This document shows, in pieces, positions 45,047-55,810 of a stretch of DNA of 64,000 bases. The translations under genes and the position numbers were made by a program. Under the pieces are notes generated by a model. It did no database searches. It was not told where the DNA came from and was given only the letters and a program-made list of their open reading frames with translations. Source of the DNA: Powellomyces hirtus (taxonomy: Eukaryota > Chytridiomycota > Chytridiomycetes > Spizellomycetales > Powellomycetaceae); the NCBI GenBank assembly GCA_025526995.1, contig JAHLKG010000016.1, forward strand, positions 1-64,000, written 5' to 3'. Position 1 is the first letter of the stretch. The number at the start of each line of letters is the position of its first letter.

Positions 45047-47529
45047 ATGTCAATCGGCTCCGCCAACGAAACGACAGCGGATCCGATCCCTATGTTCCAT
45101 CCGCACGCACCTCGTCCTGGAGACCCCGTCCCGCACATCCCCTCCATGGCGCACTACCGTGCAATGTACGAGGAAAGCGTCACCAAACCCGATGTTTTCT
45201 TTGGCAAGCTGGCGCAGGACTTGCTGTCCTGGCACAAGCCTTTCAACCAGGTCTCCCATGGCAACTTTCATGAGGGAAACGTCTCTTGGTTCGTGGACGG
45301 ACAAGTCAATGCGTGCTACAACTGCGTAGATCGCCATGCCTTGGTCAACCCCAACAAAGTCGCAATCATCTGGGAGGCCGACGAAATGGACCATCATCGG
45401 TCGATCACATATGGAGAGGTTCTAGCGGAAGTGTCACGACTGGCCAACGTTCTGCTTAAATATGGTGTTCGCAGAGGACATGCTGTGGCCATTTACATGC
45501 CGATGGTATGTACCCTATCCATGGATGTTTTCTGATGTTGTACTTAGGCCAAAACTTACGGTTGTGTGACCTGCCAGGTACCGGAAGCAGTATACGCAAT
45601 GCTTGCCTGCGCCAGAATTGGAGCTGTACACAGGTATGCATCACGACGCATAAAGCAAAGGTTCCTTTCAGTCTGGAATACTCAAAAGAGTTTGTCTCTC
45701 GCACATAGTGTTGTGTTTGCAGGCTTCAGTGCAGATGCATTGCGCGACCGAATGCTTGATGCCAAGTGCAGACTCCTGATAACGGCTGATCAGGGCAAGC
45801 GCGGAGGAAAGACGATCCAATTGAAGAACATTGCAGATGAAGCATTGGCCGAATGCCCAGCTGTGCACACGGTCATCGTGTTCCAGAGAACGAATGACAA
45901 GTCTGTACCATTCCATCCTCCGAGAGATATTTGGTGGCATGAGGAAACCAGCAACCAGCGACCGTACTGCCCGTGTACCCCGATGAACTCGGAAGACCCA
46001 TTATTCATGCTTTACACAAGCGGCAGGTCCGTTACATACTCCCTTTACTAGTCTTTGTAAGATCCCTCACTTATCTGCCAACTCGTTCCCAGTACTGGAA
46101 AGCCAAAGGGAGTGTTACACACCACGGCTGGTTACCTCCTGGGAGCAACTGCAACAACAAAGTACATCTTTGATCTTCACGAGGGGGATGTTCACGCATG
46201 CATGGCTGATGTTGGATGGATTACCGGGCACTCTTACATCGTTTACGGCCCCTTATCCAACGGCGCAACCACTGTCGTCTTTGAAAGCATCCCCACCTAT
46301 CCCAACGCTGGACGTTACTGGGATCTTGTCGACAAGCACAAAGTCACTTCATTCTACACGGCACCCACCGCCATCCGAGCATTGCGAAGGCTGGGCGACG
46401 ACTTTGTGAAGCCTTACGACTTGTCGTCTCTTCGTATTCTCGGCTCGGTTGGAGAACCCATCAACCCCGACGCGTGGATGTGGTACCACTCCGTTGTTGG
46501 ACGCAGTCGCTGCGCGATCGTAGACACGTACTGGCAAACCGAGACGGGTTCTATCATTATCACACACCGCTCCCTGGATGCACGCCTACTAAACCCGGTT
46601 CGGCAACGCTGCCCTTTTTTGGTGTTGATGTCGCTGTCCTGGATCCCCAGACTGGCGAGGAACTCAAAGGCAACGGAGTCACTGGTGTGCTGGCTGTCAG
46701 AAACAGTTTCCCCAGCATCGCCAGAACTATCTACGACAACCATGCGAGGTACATGGACACCTACCTGCTCCCGTACAAGGGATTCTACTTCTCTGGAGAT
46801 GGAGTATCCCGAGACGAAGATGGTTATTACTGGGTCCGCGGACGAGTCGAGTAAGTGCCGAGTTTTACAGATATCTGTCATATCAAGAGAGTATTAACTG
46901 TTCCATTGTTGGGATGTCGTTTCTGTTCTTGCGCCATCAGTGGTAGGTTCCATTCTTTATTCGAATCAACACAAGACTATATTATCAGATTGCTCACATC
47001 ACGTTCTACTCCCCTAGATGTCATCAATGTTGCTGGACATCGTCTGAGCACGGCAGAAATCGAGTCGGCTCTCATCAAGCATCCTGCTTGCGCCGAAGCC
47101 GCCGTAGTCGGCGTTCCGGACGATTTGACTGGGTACGACGGCGGCGACTTTAACAATCCATCTCAGATCCATCTGTCTATCATCGTACTCATTCCTGTCC
47201 CATCCTACAGACAAGCTATCGTGTGCTTTTGCACGCTCAAGTCCAGCGACCTCGACAACAAGACACTATCCGCCGCATTGACCGCCCAGGTCCGAGCCCA
47301 CATTGGACCCTTTGCGACCCCGAAACGCATCATCATCACCCCCGACCTACCCAAGACTCGCAGCGGCAAAATCATGCGCCGCATCCTCCGCAAAGTTGCC
47401 GGCCGTGAGGTCGTGCAGGAAGACCTGCAGGACGACGCCATCCTGAAAATCAAACTGGGCGACCTTTCGACTCTCGCGGATCCGGCTGTGGTTGCACTCT
47501 TGATCAACTCTGTTGCTGACAGATCGTAA
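45047..47529 (+). CDS. Acetyl-coenzyme A synthetase (with a 2-nt exon and one frame break)
   Basis: Makes acetyl-CoA from acetate, ATP and CoA through acetyl-AMP. Exons: 45047-45505, 45578-45633, 45709-46026, 46093-46850, 46941-46942, 47018-47132 and 47211-47529. Family motifs: [20 protein letters not shown] near the start, the AMP-binding loop [15 protein letters not shown] formed across a splice, [51 protein letters not shown] (hinge), and catalytic lysine TRSGKIMRR near the C-terminus. GRVDDVIN is recovered only if TG at 46941-46942 is a separate exon. After [11 protein letters not shown] the frame must drop two bases in the CACACA at 46561-46566 to continue as [19 protein letters not shown]. 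With that correction length is about 674 aa, normal for the family. Either the gene is damaged or the sequence has an error. It would feed the gluconeogenic route that uses PEPCK. Confidence 0.9.
46941..46942 (+). other. 2-nucleotide microexon of the ACS gene
   Basis: Upstream exon ends ...CGAGTCGA before GTAAGT (46851). The sequence CATCAG|TG|GTAGGT places two bases between an acceptor and a donor. The next exon begins ATGTCATC after CCTAG (47017). GA+TG+ATGTC reads GAT GAT GTC (DDV), the conserved motif; skipping TG breaks the frame. Confidence 0.75.
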
Positions 47530-49213
47530 AAATTTCCCTTGTCGTCTTTCCTTCATTCCACAATATAGGCTCTCCGTCTCTTTCCCCCTTTCGTCATATG
47601 AAGAGAAATGTACAGCATTTGGAAAGTGACCTTTGCTGTTGAGTTCTTTACTTATTATTAAACAAAACATTGATCTGAAAACTATTTTGTGTTCCTGCCC
47701 GTGGGACTGAAGGACTTGATTCAGCGCATTGTGACAAGATCATAGTATGTGCAGATATCTACGTTCTCAAAGCTGGCGCAGCGATTGCCCAAACTCCTGA
47801 GCCGCACGCTTCGTGTGCCCCACAAGGTGTTGCGTACATAGATTCGTCACGTTGACCCAGGCCAGTGAGAAGGAGCATGGCATCTAGCCCAACTCTGCAA
47901 ATCCGTTGTGCTCCGTTGTTAGATGGAGAGTCAGAATGTTGATGCTTCAGGAAGAATCGGCGTCGTAGGGTCCTGCCTCGGATGACCGCCTGCTCTTCAG
48001 TTCAAGCGCTTCGAGGGGGATGTTTCATGCCATGCCAAGGGAAGGTGAGGCGAAGTTTGAACCGTCTTTGCACCAGGTGCACCATCCCAACACGTGAAGC
48101 ACTTTCCCATTGTGGGCTTTGACGGGCGTCAGTGTTGCGGGTATGGCGTCGTTGACCAGCAACCGGCCGCCGTTCCCGCGTCCTCGCGAAAAATGCGCTA
48201 CATATCCATCAAGATAATCTGAAGGAATTGATGGCTAGTGTCGTGGACCCACGTCTGAACAAAGTTTCATCCCAGCGCTCCGAGATAATTGACACCACCG
48301 CCGGTCCCTCGTCCGACAAACAACATTCGCGGGTCCAGCGTCACCCAACAGCAGCGGTCTTCTTCACCGATTCGCGGAGAGTAGTAGTTGCAGGAGCAGC
48401 CGAGGAGCGCGATAATGACAACCGAGCTGTCGAAGAACCTGTTGTGTTAGAGAGAAACGGCGGGGACGGCGAAGGCTAGGAATGGAGTAATTTACCAGTA
48501 GAGACATGGTTTGTGGGTAACGAACAAGCAGAGAAGGAAGGAGAGAAGAAAGAAATTTGAGGCTTGGGGGAATGGTATTAGGAATAAAAATCTGTCAAAA
48601 CGCGGACCGAGTCAGTAAAAAGCGCCCACAAGGTTGGGAATGTGAACCACAGAGACAGCCGTCTTACATGAAATACTGCATGCAAAACATCTTGTTCGAC
48701 AATATGGGAAAGCGGAGGTTGGCAGGCTATCGGGCGGAGTGCAAACCAAGTGTTCTCTCAATTGCTTCTGACACACAGACTCCTTGAATCAGCTTGGAGC
48801 ATTCCGCAGTGGGGAGTAGGACGTCCGTGAGTAGAGTGCGTGGCTATTGGCGGTGAAAGGGTTCTGTTCTGGATGAGTTTGGCGGTGACTCGGCCGGCCC
48901 ATTGACCTGAGCAGGTTTCAAAGCAAGCTTGCTCAAAAAGCATGAAATTTTACGAGCGCGTCTCGAAGGTCGCCACAGCGCAGCGTGCTGTCAATTCCTG
49001 CATACTTGCCCTTGCCGCCTCATGACATAAAACTGCCGACAGACCAGGTAGCCATAACTTGTTTTTGAAAGGTGGACGACGGGTTTACGGTCCGGATGGT
49101 CACCATGTAATACACCAGTTGTGAAATTTGTATATGTATAATGTGTTCAAAGCTCATTTTATTTGTGTAATATCGAAAGGAAATCAAAAGGGCGGGGGCC
49201 ATGTAGAACAGCG
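47530..49213. other. Intergenic, no intact gene
   Basis: About 1.7 kb. A minus-strand stretch at 48030-48220 reads RLLVNDAIPATLTPV, faintly like the C-terminus of histidine acid phosphatases (VRVLVND-type), but stops and frame changes surround it. I do not call a gene. An 83-codon plus ORF at 48228-48479 is unsupported. Confidence 0.4.
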
Positions 49214-51139
49214 ATGCCTGTGCTAAAAGCGGCTGTCCGGCTATTCATGCGAAACCCATTTGCTCTGATCTGGGTGTTGAACCTATTTGCATGCGAGTTT
49301 CTGTTGGCACGGCGTTACATCGGAGCTTGTTCATGGCCAATTCTAACACAGGTGAGGGCGCGGGCACGTTTGCTCGGTAGACGTATATATGTCAGAGCTC
49401 TGACTGTTATTCAGTTTAGGCGAAATGATTTTCACATCGCCGTCTTGACGGATCCGCAACTCACGGATGCGTATTCATATGGTCAATCCGTAAGTTCTTG
49501 TTGTTTGTGGAGATATTCCAACGGCTCGACACGACACTTGCCAACCCGCGAACGCCGCTTCTCGTTTAGGGGCTATCCCTTAAGCTCACGCAATTCTACT
49601 CGGATCTGTATATGAAACGCAATTTCAAAGTGTTGGAGTCAAAGTTGCGCCCGGACGCTTTCTGGGTCCTGGGAGACATCATGGACGGAGCGCGGGAATG
49701 GGAGAGCACGCGAGCGTAAGCATCAACTACTTTCGGGTCACTTGGACGACGTAGAGGGGCTTCTCAAATAGGTCATGTTCCATTTCTTAGGCGCAACTTT
49801 GAGCCAGAGCTGGCTCGGGTACGGAAGGTCTTCAAACTGCAGAATCCGTCCACTCCGTTCTTCTGGGCTCCTGGCAATCACGACATTGGATACGGCGACC
49901 GAGGTGGGCACCCATGCACTCTTGGGAAATAGCGGTACTCGCGCTGATGTTTTCCTTGTAGTTGTTCCATCGGCGTACGACCGATTTCGCACGGTGTTTG
50001 GGGAGCCAAACTACATGGTGGACATAGGCAACAACACGCTCGTCGTTCTAGACACCGTCAGCCTCAGCGGACATCCCGGCGCCGCTCACTATGATAACGC
50101 GCGGAACTTTCTGGACACTGTCGCTAAAAGTACGTGATTGACGATGTATCTCACCCCAGAACCCGTCATTTCTCACTGCTTACATTCCGCACAGCTCCAG
50201 TGACCTCTCCCCGGATCCTCATAAGCCACATCCCACTCTACCGACCAGACAACTCCGACTGTGGCAAGCTACGCAAATCCAAGCGTTCTATCAACCAAGG
50301 ACGCGGCTACCAGTACCAGAGTGGGTAATTACCGTTTGTGGATCGGGCGGCGACGCGAAATGGATGCTGAACACACGAGTCTGGTTTCGCAGATCTGGTC
50401 GTTGAGGGGCTATCGCGAGAAATACTCGACGCTGTGAAACCATCGCTGATATTATCAGGAGATGACCACGACTGGTGTACGTACAGCGGGAATAGTGCTA
50501 TCCATGCTTTTACATGTCACAGCGCTCAAGTATCCATCTTCTAGGTGAACAAATACACACACTCGGCAATGGCCACTCATCTGTAGAACAAACGGTCGCC
50601 ACATTCTCGTGGATGCAGGTGGGTGACAGCATTTCGGCATTGAGGTCGAAACTGACGCAGGATACCAATAGCTCCATACATTTTAGGGCAACCACTTCCC
50701 AGGCTTCGGTTTACTCACGCTACGGCCAGCAAACGTACCGGGCACCACCGACGCGACCTTTAAATTCGCCGCCTGTCATCTCCCACCACAACTTCGCATC
50801 TACTTTTGGTACATCGCCCTCCTTCTCATCACGCTCCTTGCCCTCATACCCTGGATCAATTACCAACGCAGCCGCGACGCGCGGTCCTATGTCGAGATCC
50901 CGCTGTTCACCTACAACCAGCTGCGCGGCGGGCAGTACCTCCGCCGGACCCCCAAACGACGACGCGGGAACCCCGCGTGGGCGAATTCCCGCTTCGGACA
51001 CTGCTGTGCGTCCATCTTGTATTGGTACAGCGAGCTTGATAGCCGCACATGGCATAGCGCGCTCCGCATCTTGGGAGAAACGGCGGGGATTGGGGTCGTG
51101 TGGTACCTGGTACTGATAGCGTGGGATTGGATGGGGTGA
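49214..51139 (+). CDS. GPI-remodelling metallophosphoesterase (Cdc1/Ted1/MPPE1 family)
   Basis: Family members remove ethanolamine phosphate from GPI-anchor mannose in the ER or Golgi. Nine exons (49214-49351, 49415-49489, 49570-49715, 49791-49903, 49962-50129, 50195-50320, 50393-50476, 50545-50618, 50687-51139) give 458 aa, in frame. Metal-binding motifs appear in order: LTDPQLTD (D-x-H-like block with Q), WVLGDIMDG (GD-x-x-D), WAPGNHDIGYG (GNHD), ISHIPLYRP, and SGDDHDWCE (G-x-H-type). One membrane segment lies near the N-terminus (NPFALIWVLNLFACEFLL) and others near the C-terminus (FWYIALLLITLLALIPWI and VVWYLVLIAW). The donor at 50477 is chosen so that DWCEQ is formed. Start MPVLKAAVRLF precedes the first membrane helix. 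Confidence 0.9.
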
Positions 51140-51254
51140 AAACCTTGCGCATGACACACTACCTCCTCATAGAAAATAGTGCGCCCCGATGCTGATCCGG
51201 GAAGAAGAATGCATTATTGATCATATATATTTGTGAAAGCGAACAACCAATACG

Positions 51255-51680
51255 TCAGTTTATACATTGGTCCGAGTGTCTCCTATCTGATGCCATTTTG
51301 TCAGAGGGGCCCAGAGTACCCGCCAGCAGGGGGAACAAACGCTCCGACTTATGCGAATGTACGTCGCATTCGCAGGTGCAAAAACCGGGTGCATGTTCTT
51401 TGGGCACGAGGATGCGGTTGAGCTGATCGGTGTTCGTGAACGCAATTGATCCGAATCGGTTGAGCTGCGGGTTGGGCGAAGGGAGGTGACTTGCTAGAAC
51501 GGGCAAGAGGGAGACGTGTGGGTTGGCACCCATGTTTGTGACAGACAGTGTGTACTGGCACTGAGTCCGGCCCGATTCACATGGGCCACTTGAGCGAGCA
51601 TCAAGCTCTTGCGACGTCGGCTTTGAACGATTGGCTGATAAGCGTAAGTGCCATATATTGAGGGAAACCCATCCAGACAA
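51255..51680 (-). CDS. Unrecognised 141-codon open frame
   Basis: Minus-strand ORF with protein-like composition in its middle (SVTNMGANPHVSLLPVLASH, SPNPQLNRFGSIAFTNTDQL) and no matching shadow pattern. It might be the last exon or a remnant of a gene running leftwards, but no start, splice partner or family was found. Confidence 0.25.
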   Translation of the reverse strand: MSGWVSLNIWHLRLSANRSKPTSQELDARSSGPCESGRTQCQYTLSVTNMGANPHVSLLPVLASHLPSPNPQLNRFGSIAFTNTDQLNRILVPKEHAPGFCTCECDVHSHKSERLFPLLAGTLGPSDKMASDRRHSDQCIN

Positions 51681-51957
51681 CGATTTCGTTCCAAAGTTGC
51701 TCCACTGTCATGTTCGCGCTGACAAGGAGAATGTTTCTGGGCATTTTTTTTGAGAGAGCAGTATCGTATGCGTTGTATGATCCATGATAAAAAGTGCCAG
51801 TATATTACATGATCCATCCATATTTTACATATACCACATGCTGCATCCATATATACATTGGTACCTGCATCCAAGATCTTACAAGATAATGCTACGCTCC
51901 GCAAACGAAACCTGAATCACCAGCGCTCCCGTGCGTCAACGCCGCGTGTCAGTTTGC

Positions 51958-52546
51958 TCAATCTCCTTCGCGGGCGGGAGCAACGACTTCTGCTCCACTG
52001 CTTCTTCGTCGAGCGCTTAGTACGGATGCACGCCGTGCTCTCGCTTCCCTGTCCTCTTCAATCAGTTCTAGAACCTGTGCTCTGCGAATTTTTTCTTCCT
52101 CGAGCTTTTGTTTGGCGGTTCTGGCTTCGCGGTCCTTTCGCTCAAGAGCTTTTTCCTGATACTCCTCCATAATTTTGAGTACCAATCGCAGCTTATCGTG
52201 CTCCAAGTCTGCCGGAAAAGTCCAGACGGCTTCAAATTGGGTGACTTTGCGTATGAGCCCCATCTCGACAAGCGCTTCCTGTCCACACTGTGCTTTGATG
52301 ACCTTTTGTTTGAATGCCCCGTTGTTTTCGCGAACAGATTGATACTTGGCGTCGCCTGTCAATGCGTTCCGAACCAGAGTGATAAGAGTCTATAGTACCT
52401 CGCGTGAGCACAAGGTTGCCGGGGCAGTAGAGCAGTCCCAAATAATGAACCTCAAGACATGCCAGACCAGCTGCTCCGCTGTTGTCTCGGAGGATCCCGG
52501 AATCCACTAGACGCCTGAATTTGACGTCGAAAGGCGGTGAAATCAT
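51958..52546 (-). CDS. PUB-domain protein
   Basis: PUB domains bind the C-terminal tail of the AAA ATPase Cdc48/p97, so a role beside ubiquitin-dependent unfolding is inferred. Exons 52451-52546 and 51958-52389 give 175 aa and join as ...GLACLE|TLITLVRNALTG. The PUB core follows: KYQSVRENNGAFKQKVI and ALVEMGLIRK, ending with FEAVWTFPADLEHDKL. A long charged coiled coil (about 75 residues; EEYQEKALERKDREARTAKQ) makes the C-terminus. The start at MISPPFDVK is provisional: the frame stays open upstream to about 52680 and an earlier exon is possible. It is divergent from SSF1, 234 bp away. Confidence 0.75.
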
Positions 52547-52780
52547 CTTTGTATCGCTTTGTGGTGTGATGAAGGCTCTACGAATTTGGTGCCAAATGTC
52601 TCTGAGACCGAGGGATAACCACACGCGAAATGACAGTGCTGACCAAGATGATCGAGTTGCGCAGTAAGCTTGGGTTGATGGTCACGTGCTGGTTGGTTGA
52701 GCAACATTTTGCTCTTTCCAGCAAACGTTGTCAAAAAGAAATCTGATTTTCCTGTTACAAGTCACAAGTAGCGGATAACA

Positions 52781-54155
52781 ATGGCAAAACGAGTACGTGC
52801 ATCGCATACCATTCGTTGAAATGAAGGAATAATTAGGACTGACATGGACTTCCTTGCAGAGAAAGAAGAGAACTCACGTCAAAGTGGACGAGGCTGCAAT
52901 TGCCAAAGTCCCCAAGTCCTTCGTTATAAAATCCGGAGTGGTGGGCCGAAGTCTGGCTCACCTGGTGATGGATGTGCGGAAAACCATGGAGCCCAACACG
53001 GCTCTCAATCTGCGGGTATGAGCTTTGTCGACAGCAGAGTGGGTTCGCAGAATGAAAACTCACCAACAAACCCCACGGGTTCTTGTAGGAACGCAAAGGC
53101 AACAAGCTGAAGGACTTTGTCCACGTCGCTGGACAGCTGTCAGTCACACATCTGATGGTGTTTTCAAAGACGCCCGCCGGAATTAACCTGCGGATAGGTC
53201 GTATCCCGCGTGGACCGACATTGACGTTCCGAGTTAACTCGTATGGCCTGGCCGCCGACGTGCTGGCTCTGCAGAGCCGACCGAAGTCTCCCGGATCAGA
53301 ATTCAAAACATCGCCGCTTGTGGTGTTGAACAACTTTGGTGGAGATGCGAAGCACATCAAATTGATGGCGACCATGTTCCAGAACATGTTTCCCCCGATT
53401 CAAGTCCAAACCGTGAGTGAAATTTCGGCACGAGCGGGCTCTTTTGGTCATACACTCACAGAATGATACTGGTTCTAGATGAAACTCGCAGATGCCCGAC
53501 GAGTTGTTCTCTTCAACCTCAACAGCGAAACCAGCGAAATCGAATTCCGACACTATACCGTCACCGTGAAGGTTACTGGGGTGAGCAAGAGCGTAAAAGC
53601 CATCATACAAACGGATGTTCCGGATCTTGGACGATACGATGATATCAGTGACTATATTCTCAGAGGAGCGTTTGCCTCTGAGAGCGACGTCGAAGATGCA
53701 GGAGAGTCAACCGTTACTCTTTCGCAAAACTACGTCGGAAAGGGCAACCGGACAGCAGAGCAACGAGCAATCCGATTGGTCGAGATGGGCCCGCGTATGC
53801 AACTGTCTCTGATCAAGATCCAAAATGGATTATGTGAAGGAGAGGTTCTCTATCACTCTCTCGGTATGCGTTTTGTAACATGCACATGTTGCACACTCCG
53901 TTTCTCACCCATGTCTTTTCCGTAGTGCAAAAATCTGCTGCTGAGATCAAGGAGCAGGAGCAGAGGCGGAAAAAGTCTGAGGCTGAGCGCGGACGCCGAA
54001 GGGCAGAACAAGAGAAGAATGTTGCTGCGAAGAAGGCAGCTAATGCTGGTGAAGGGGCTGATGAAGATGAGGAAGCTGGATCAGACCCGCAAGCAGAGGA
54101 CGATGAGGATGAGGAGGACGATGACGAAGAAGGATTGGATCAGATGGAAGAATAG
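52781..54155 (+). CDS. Ssf1/Peter Pan (PPAN) Brix-domain ribosome biogenesis factor
   Basis: Nucleolar 60S assembly factor that acts on 27S pre-rRNA. Exons 52781-52792, 52860-53015, 53089-53412, 53479-53863 and 53926-54155 give 368 aa. The first exon is only 12 bp (MAKR). The Brix domain starts KVPKSFVIKSGVVGRSLAHL, with LVMDVRKTMEPNTALNL. It contains the G-x-L-x(2)-T-H-L-M-V-F-S block (QLSVTHLMVFSKT), LRIGRIPRGPTLTFRV and the PLVVLNNFGG motif, and closes with EIEFRHYTVTVKVTG and RMQLSLIKIQNGLCEGEVLYHS. A lysine/glutamate coiled coil and a long acidic tail ending DQMEE complete it, as in Ssf1. All phases agree. Confidence 0.95.
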
Positions 54156-55062
54156 TCTGAACCCCCATTGATACGTTTTGATTCACACTGTAAATACTCA
54201 ATATTTTATTTCAATTCTTAATCAATCCGATCGTTACGGTGCACACTCATGCGGAGTGCATGGCTGCCCTGTGGAAGTATGGTGATCGAGAGAGGCCTGG
54301 CGAGGACGCGCCATCTGCCTTGAAGAAGCCGAGACATTGCACAGCTGAGCGAAAGTTCGTCCCATGCGAATTGGAGTCTCATCCAAATCAACAGAATGAC
54401 CTCCACCATATCTTATATCTGCCAGTCTTTAATAGTGCAGTCAACGCTCGCATCCCGGGTAAAAGCACGTTTGGCGACATAAACAACACACAGGCATTTC
54501 AGGGGTGAAGGGAGGCAATGTTCATTGCTCTTGTACTATCTGTGATCCCGGCCTCGCATTTGCCATAGCTTTGGCCGTCAAATCGGGCACCTATGCCGGC
54601 CCATCCAGATACAGCGCTTTTAAACGTATGCTCACTGATACGTTGGGCGTTGCCAAATCCCAGCTACTGTTCCATGATCTGTTGGAGAACCCATGCGGGA
54701 CGAATGCTCCACTGCAGCCGGATTCAGAGCTTTCCGTCCTCACTTTCCCTGTGAGTTCTGCCTCAGCTTTCGCACGCAGCCCACGCCGGTTATTCCGAAC
54801 CTCAAAACGGTCAACCAAGTTTGTTGCGTGAGCTCCCCCTGAAGACGCCTTGCTGGCACAGTTGATGAAGACGTAGGTTTTCCTCCACAGCCCAACGAAC
54901 GCAAAATTCGGAAAATCCTCGGTTGAACCCACCACCCCCCCTCCCTCCCCGGGGAAAGCACATTGTTGGCTGTGTTCGCTTCACATGTACTGGGATTCCG
55001 CTTCAACCTCCACTTTCGTCAAATGAGCTCCAGGGATCATGATCAGACCCACAAAGCGACGC
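54156..55062. other. Intergenic, no gene recognised
   Basis: Convergent region between SSF1 and the NAA38-like gene. ORFs of 60-114 codons on both strands have no family feature. Confidence 0.45.
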
Positions 55063-55287
55063 TCATCTGCTGATCGTGAAAGTTAGACCCAGCACGTTTA
55101 CACCCTTCCCAGCGAAGGCAACACGATCTGTACCGTCTTTGAATTCCTCGGTAGAGGCGAGGATTACGTTTCGTCCTTTGTCTATGCACATAAAGTATCC
55201 GATAAACACCCGGCCGTCGGTGATGGAGATGCGAGTGCGTTGGTTGAGCATGGACTGCAGTTTTTCGGTGCGCCACGTCTGAGCCAT
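55063..55287 (-). CDS. Sm-fold protein, NAA38/LSMD1-like (NatC auxiliary subunit)
   Basis: Small single-exon Sm-like protein, 74 aa from MAQTWRTEKLQSM. The Sm1 motif is ISITDGRVFIGYFMCIDKGRN followed by VILASTEEF; the Sm2 motif is degenerate (GLTFTISR), as in LSMD1/NAA38 rather than canonical Lsm8. NAA38 is an auxiliary subunit of the NatC N-terminal acetyltransferase on ribosomes. The frame is open 34 codons further upstream, but that extension is not Sm-like. An Lsm8-type spliceosomal role is the main alternative. Confidence 0.8.
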   Translation of the reverse strand: MAQTWRTEKLQSMLNQRTRISITDGRVFIGYFMCIDKGRNVILASTEEFKDGTDRVAFAGKGVNVLGLTFTISR

Positions 55288-55810
55288 TGGAGGTGATGAA
55301 AGAATGGCAGGACACCTGGAGAAGAGTTCCAGAACAGCAACGAACCCACCAACACGCGTGCTTGTGAACTGCAGTACTATATTGTCCAAGCGGCTAGCGC
55401 GGCCGTCGCGGCCGTCCTTTCGCTTTTATTTCCACATACTGTACAAGGTATACGCAGTTCCCGACTCTCTCTCCTGTTTCGTTGCCATTAACAGTGCGCC
55501 ACCCTTATTGCTCTCATGAGAAGTGCAACACTGTTTGCAACATTCCCCCTCACCGAAACAGCATCTCGCCATCTCGCCATCTCGCCATCCTCACGCGTTC
55601 GCATCCATCCATCTCGACATTGTCTGCCCTTGAGGAACATGCTTCTGCCTTGCAGTTTGCAAGGTGCTCCAGTCTGGTAGCAGGGCTGTTTGTTGTCGTT
55701 GTCATTGTCTGCGCTTAGGGAACATGCGCTGCTCTGCAGCTGTGCGTTGCTCCAGTTTGGTAGCGGGACACCGACTTGATACTGTCCTCGTAGCTAAGAA
55801 GTTGATCACA
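55288..55810. repeat. Intergenic with short repeats
   Basis: CATCTCGC repeated in tandem (about 55562-55590), and a ~45-bp direct repeat about 87 bp apart sharing GAACATGC, TGCAG and GGTGCTCCAGT[C/T]TGGTAGC-like words (near 55637-55684 and 55720-55765). No gene. Confidence 0.6.

Noticed and set aside
46474..46854. Separate small gene for the C-terminal part of ACS
   Set aside because: It lacks a start context and is collinear with the upstream frame; a 2-bp break in CACACA explains it better.
48030..48480. Histidine acid phosphatase remnant on the minus strand
   Set aside because: Only one short LVND-type match; the surrounding sequence has stops and no catalytic RHG or HD motif was found.
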